64,000 nt of DNA from Mycobacterium sp. SMC-2 (GTDB lineage Bacteria > Actinomycetota > Actinomycetes > Mycobacteriales > Mycobacteriaceae), in contig NZ_CP079863.1 of NCBI RefSeq assembly GCF_025263485.1, forward strand, positions 124,001 to 188,000, read 5' to 3'. The notes beneath the pieces are model-generated. The model searched no databases and was not told where the DNA came from. It saw nothing but the letters and a program-made list of their open reading frames with translations. Of the stretch, positions 62,991 through 64,000 are shown piece by piece (the stretch's first letter is position 1; each line of letters starts with the position of its first letter). The position numbers were made by a program, and so were the translations under genes.

Positions 62991-64000
<1,010 letters not shown>

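Overview
The window is chromosomal DNA of a Mycobacterium. It carries most of the cholesterol-catabolism locus in the gene order known from M. tuberculosis (roughly Rv3502c to Rv3569c). GC content is high, GTG and TTG starts are common, and most neighbouring genes overlap by 1-4 bases. There are no PE/PPE genes and no fdxB in the places where M. tuberculosis has them, and several genes absent from that locus are present. I infer a non-tuberculous, probably slow-growing species, without being able to name it. Gene names below rest on recognising protein sequence and synteny, not on a database search.

Layout. 1-5 kb: hsd4A (partial), fdxD, fadE26-fadE27-fadD17 (side-chain beta-oxidation). 5-9 kb: a beta-lactamase-fold hydrolase, an IlvX-like ThDP enzyme, an amidohydrolase-family protein, a fructosamine-kinase-family protein. 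9-16 kb: fadD19, echA19, a DUF559 nuclease-like gene between two hairpin repeats, cyp142 with a 3 x 40 bp tandem repeat at its 3' end, an acetoacetate-decarboxylase-like protein, an F420-dependent oxidoreductase. 15-21 kb: a DUF35 protein with ltp4 and ltp3, an NTF2-like protein, a gamma-carbonic-anhydrase-like protein, kshA and an Rv3527-like protein. 21-30 kb: an Rv3531c-3530c-3529c-like operon, a hemophore-related secreted protein, hsaEGF, kstD, hsd4B. 30-38.6 kb: a second DUF559 gene with hairpin repeats, then ltp2-chsH1-chsH2-fadE29-fadE28-cyp125 (the igr operon) and fadA5. 38.6-40 kb: an unknown protein and two Ddn-like deazaflavin-dependent nitroreductases. 40-56.8 kb: the KstR2 regulon for rings C/D (two SDRs, echA20, ipdABC, fadA6, kstR2, ipdF, fadE30, fadD3, fadE31-33, aspB), interrupted by a two-gene SatD/membrane-protein cassette. 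56.8-64 kb: nat, then an insert (DsbA-like protein, a transmembrane Ser/Thr kinase with 12 Kelch repeats, a small membrane protein), then hsaB, hsaC and the end of hsaD.

How it works together. CYP125/CYP142, FadD19/FadD17, the FadE pairs, EchA19, Hsd4A/Hsd4B, FadA5, ChsH1-ChsH2 and the Ltp proteins shorten the sterol side chain. KstD and KshA open ring B. HsaB/C/D/E/G/F degrade rings A/B to propionyl-CoA and pyruvate. FadD3, FadE30, IpdF, IpdC, EchA20, IpdAB, FadE32-33 and FadA6 degrade the C/D-ring propionate (HIP). Nine KstR-type operators (TnnAACnnGTTnnA) and three KstR2-type operators (AnCAAGnnCTTGnT) can be read directly. Three KstR promoters share identical -35/-10/start spacing that implies leaderless mRNAs. 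No gene-free stretch exceeds about 250 bp.

The most unusual content is the pair of DUF559 nuclease-like genes, each bracketed by hairpins with a GAGCGTGA core; their stop codons lie inside or next to a hairpin arm.
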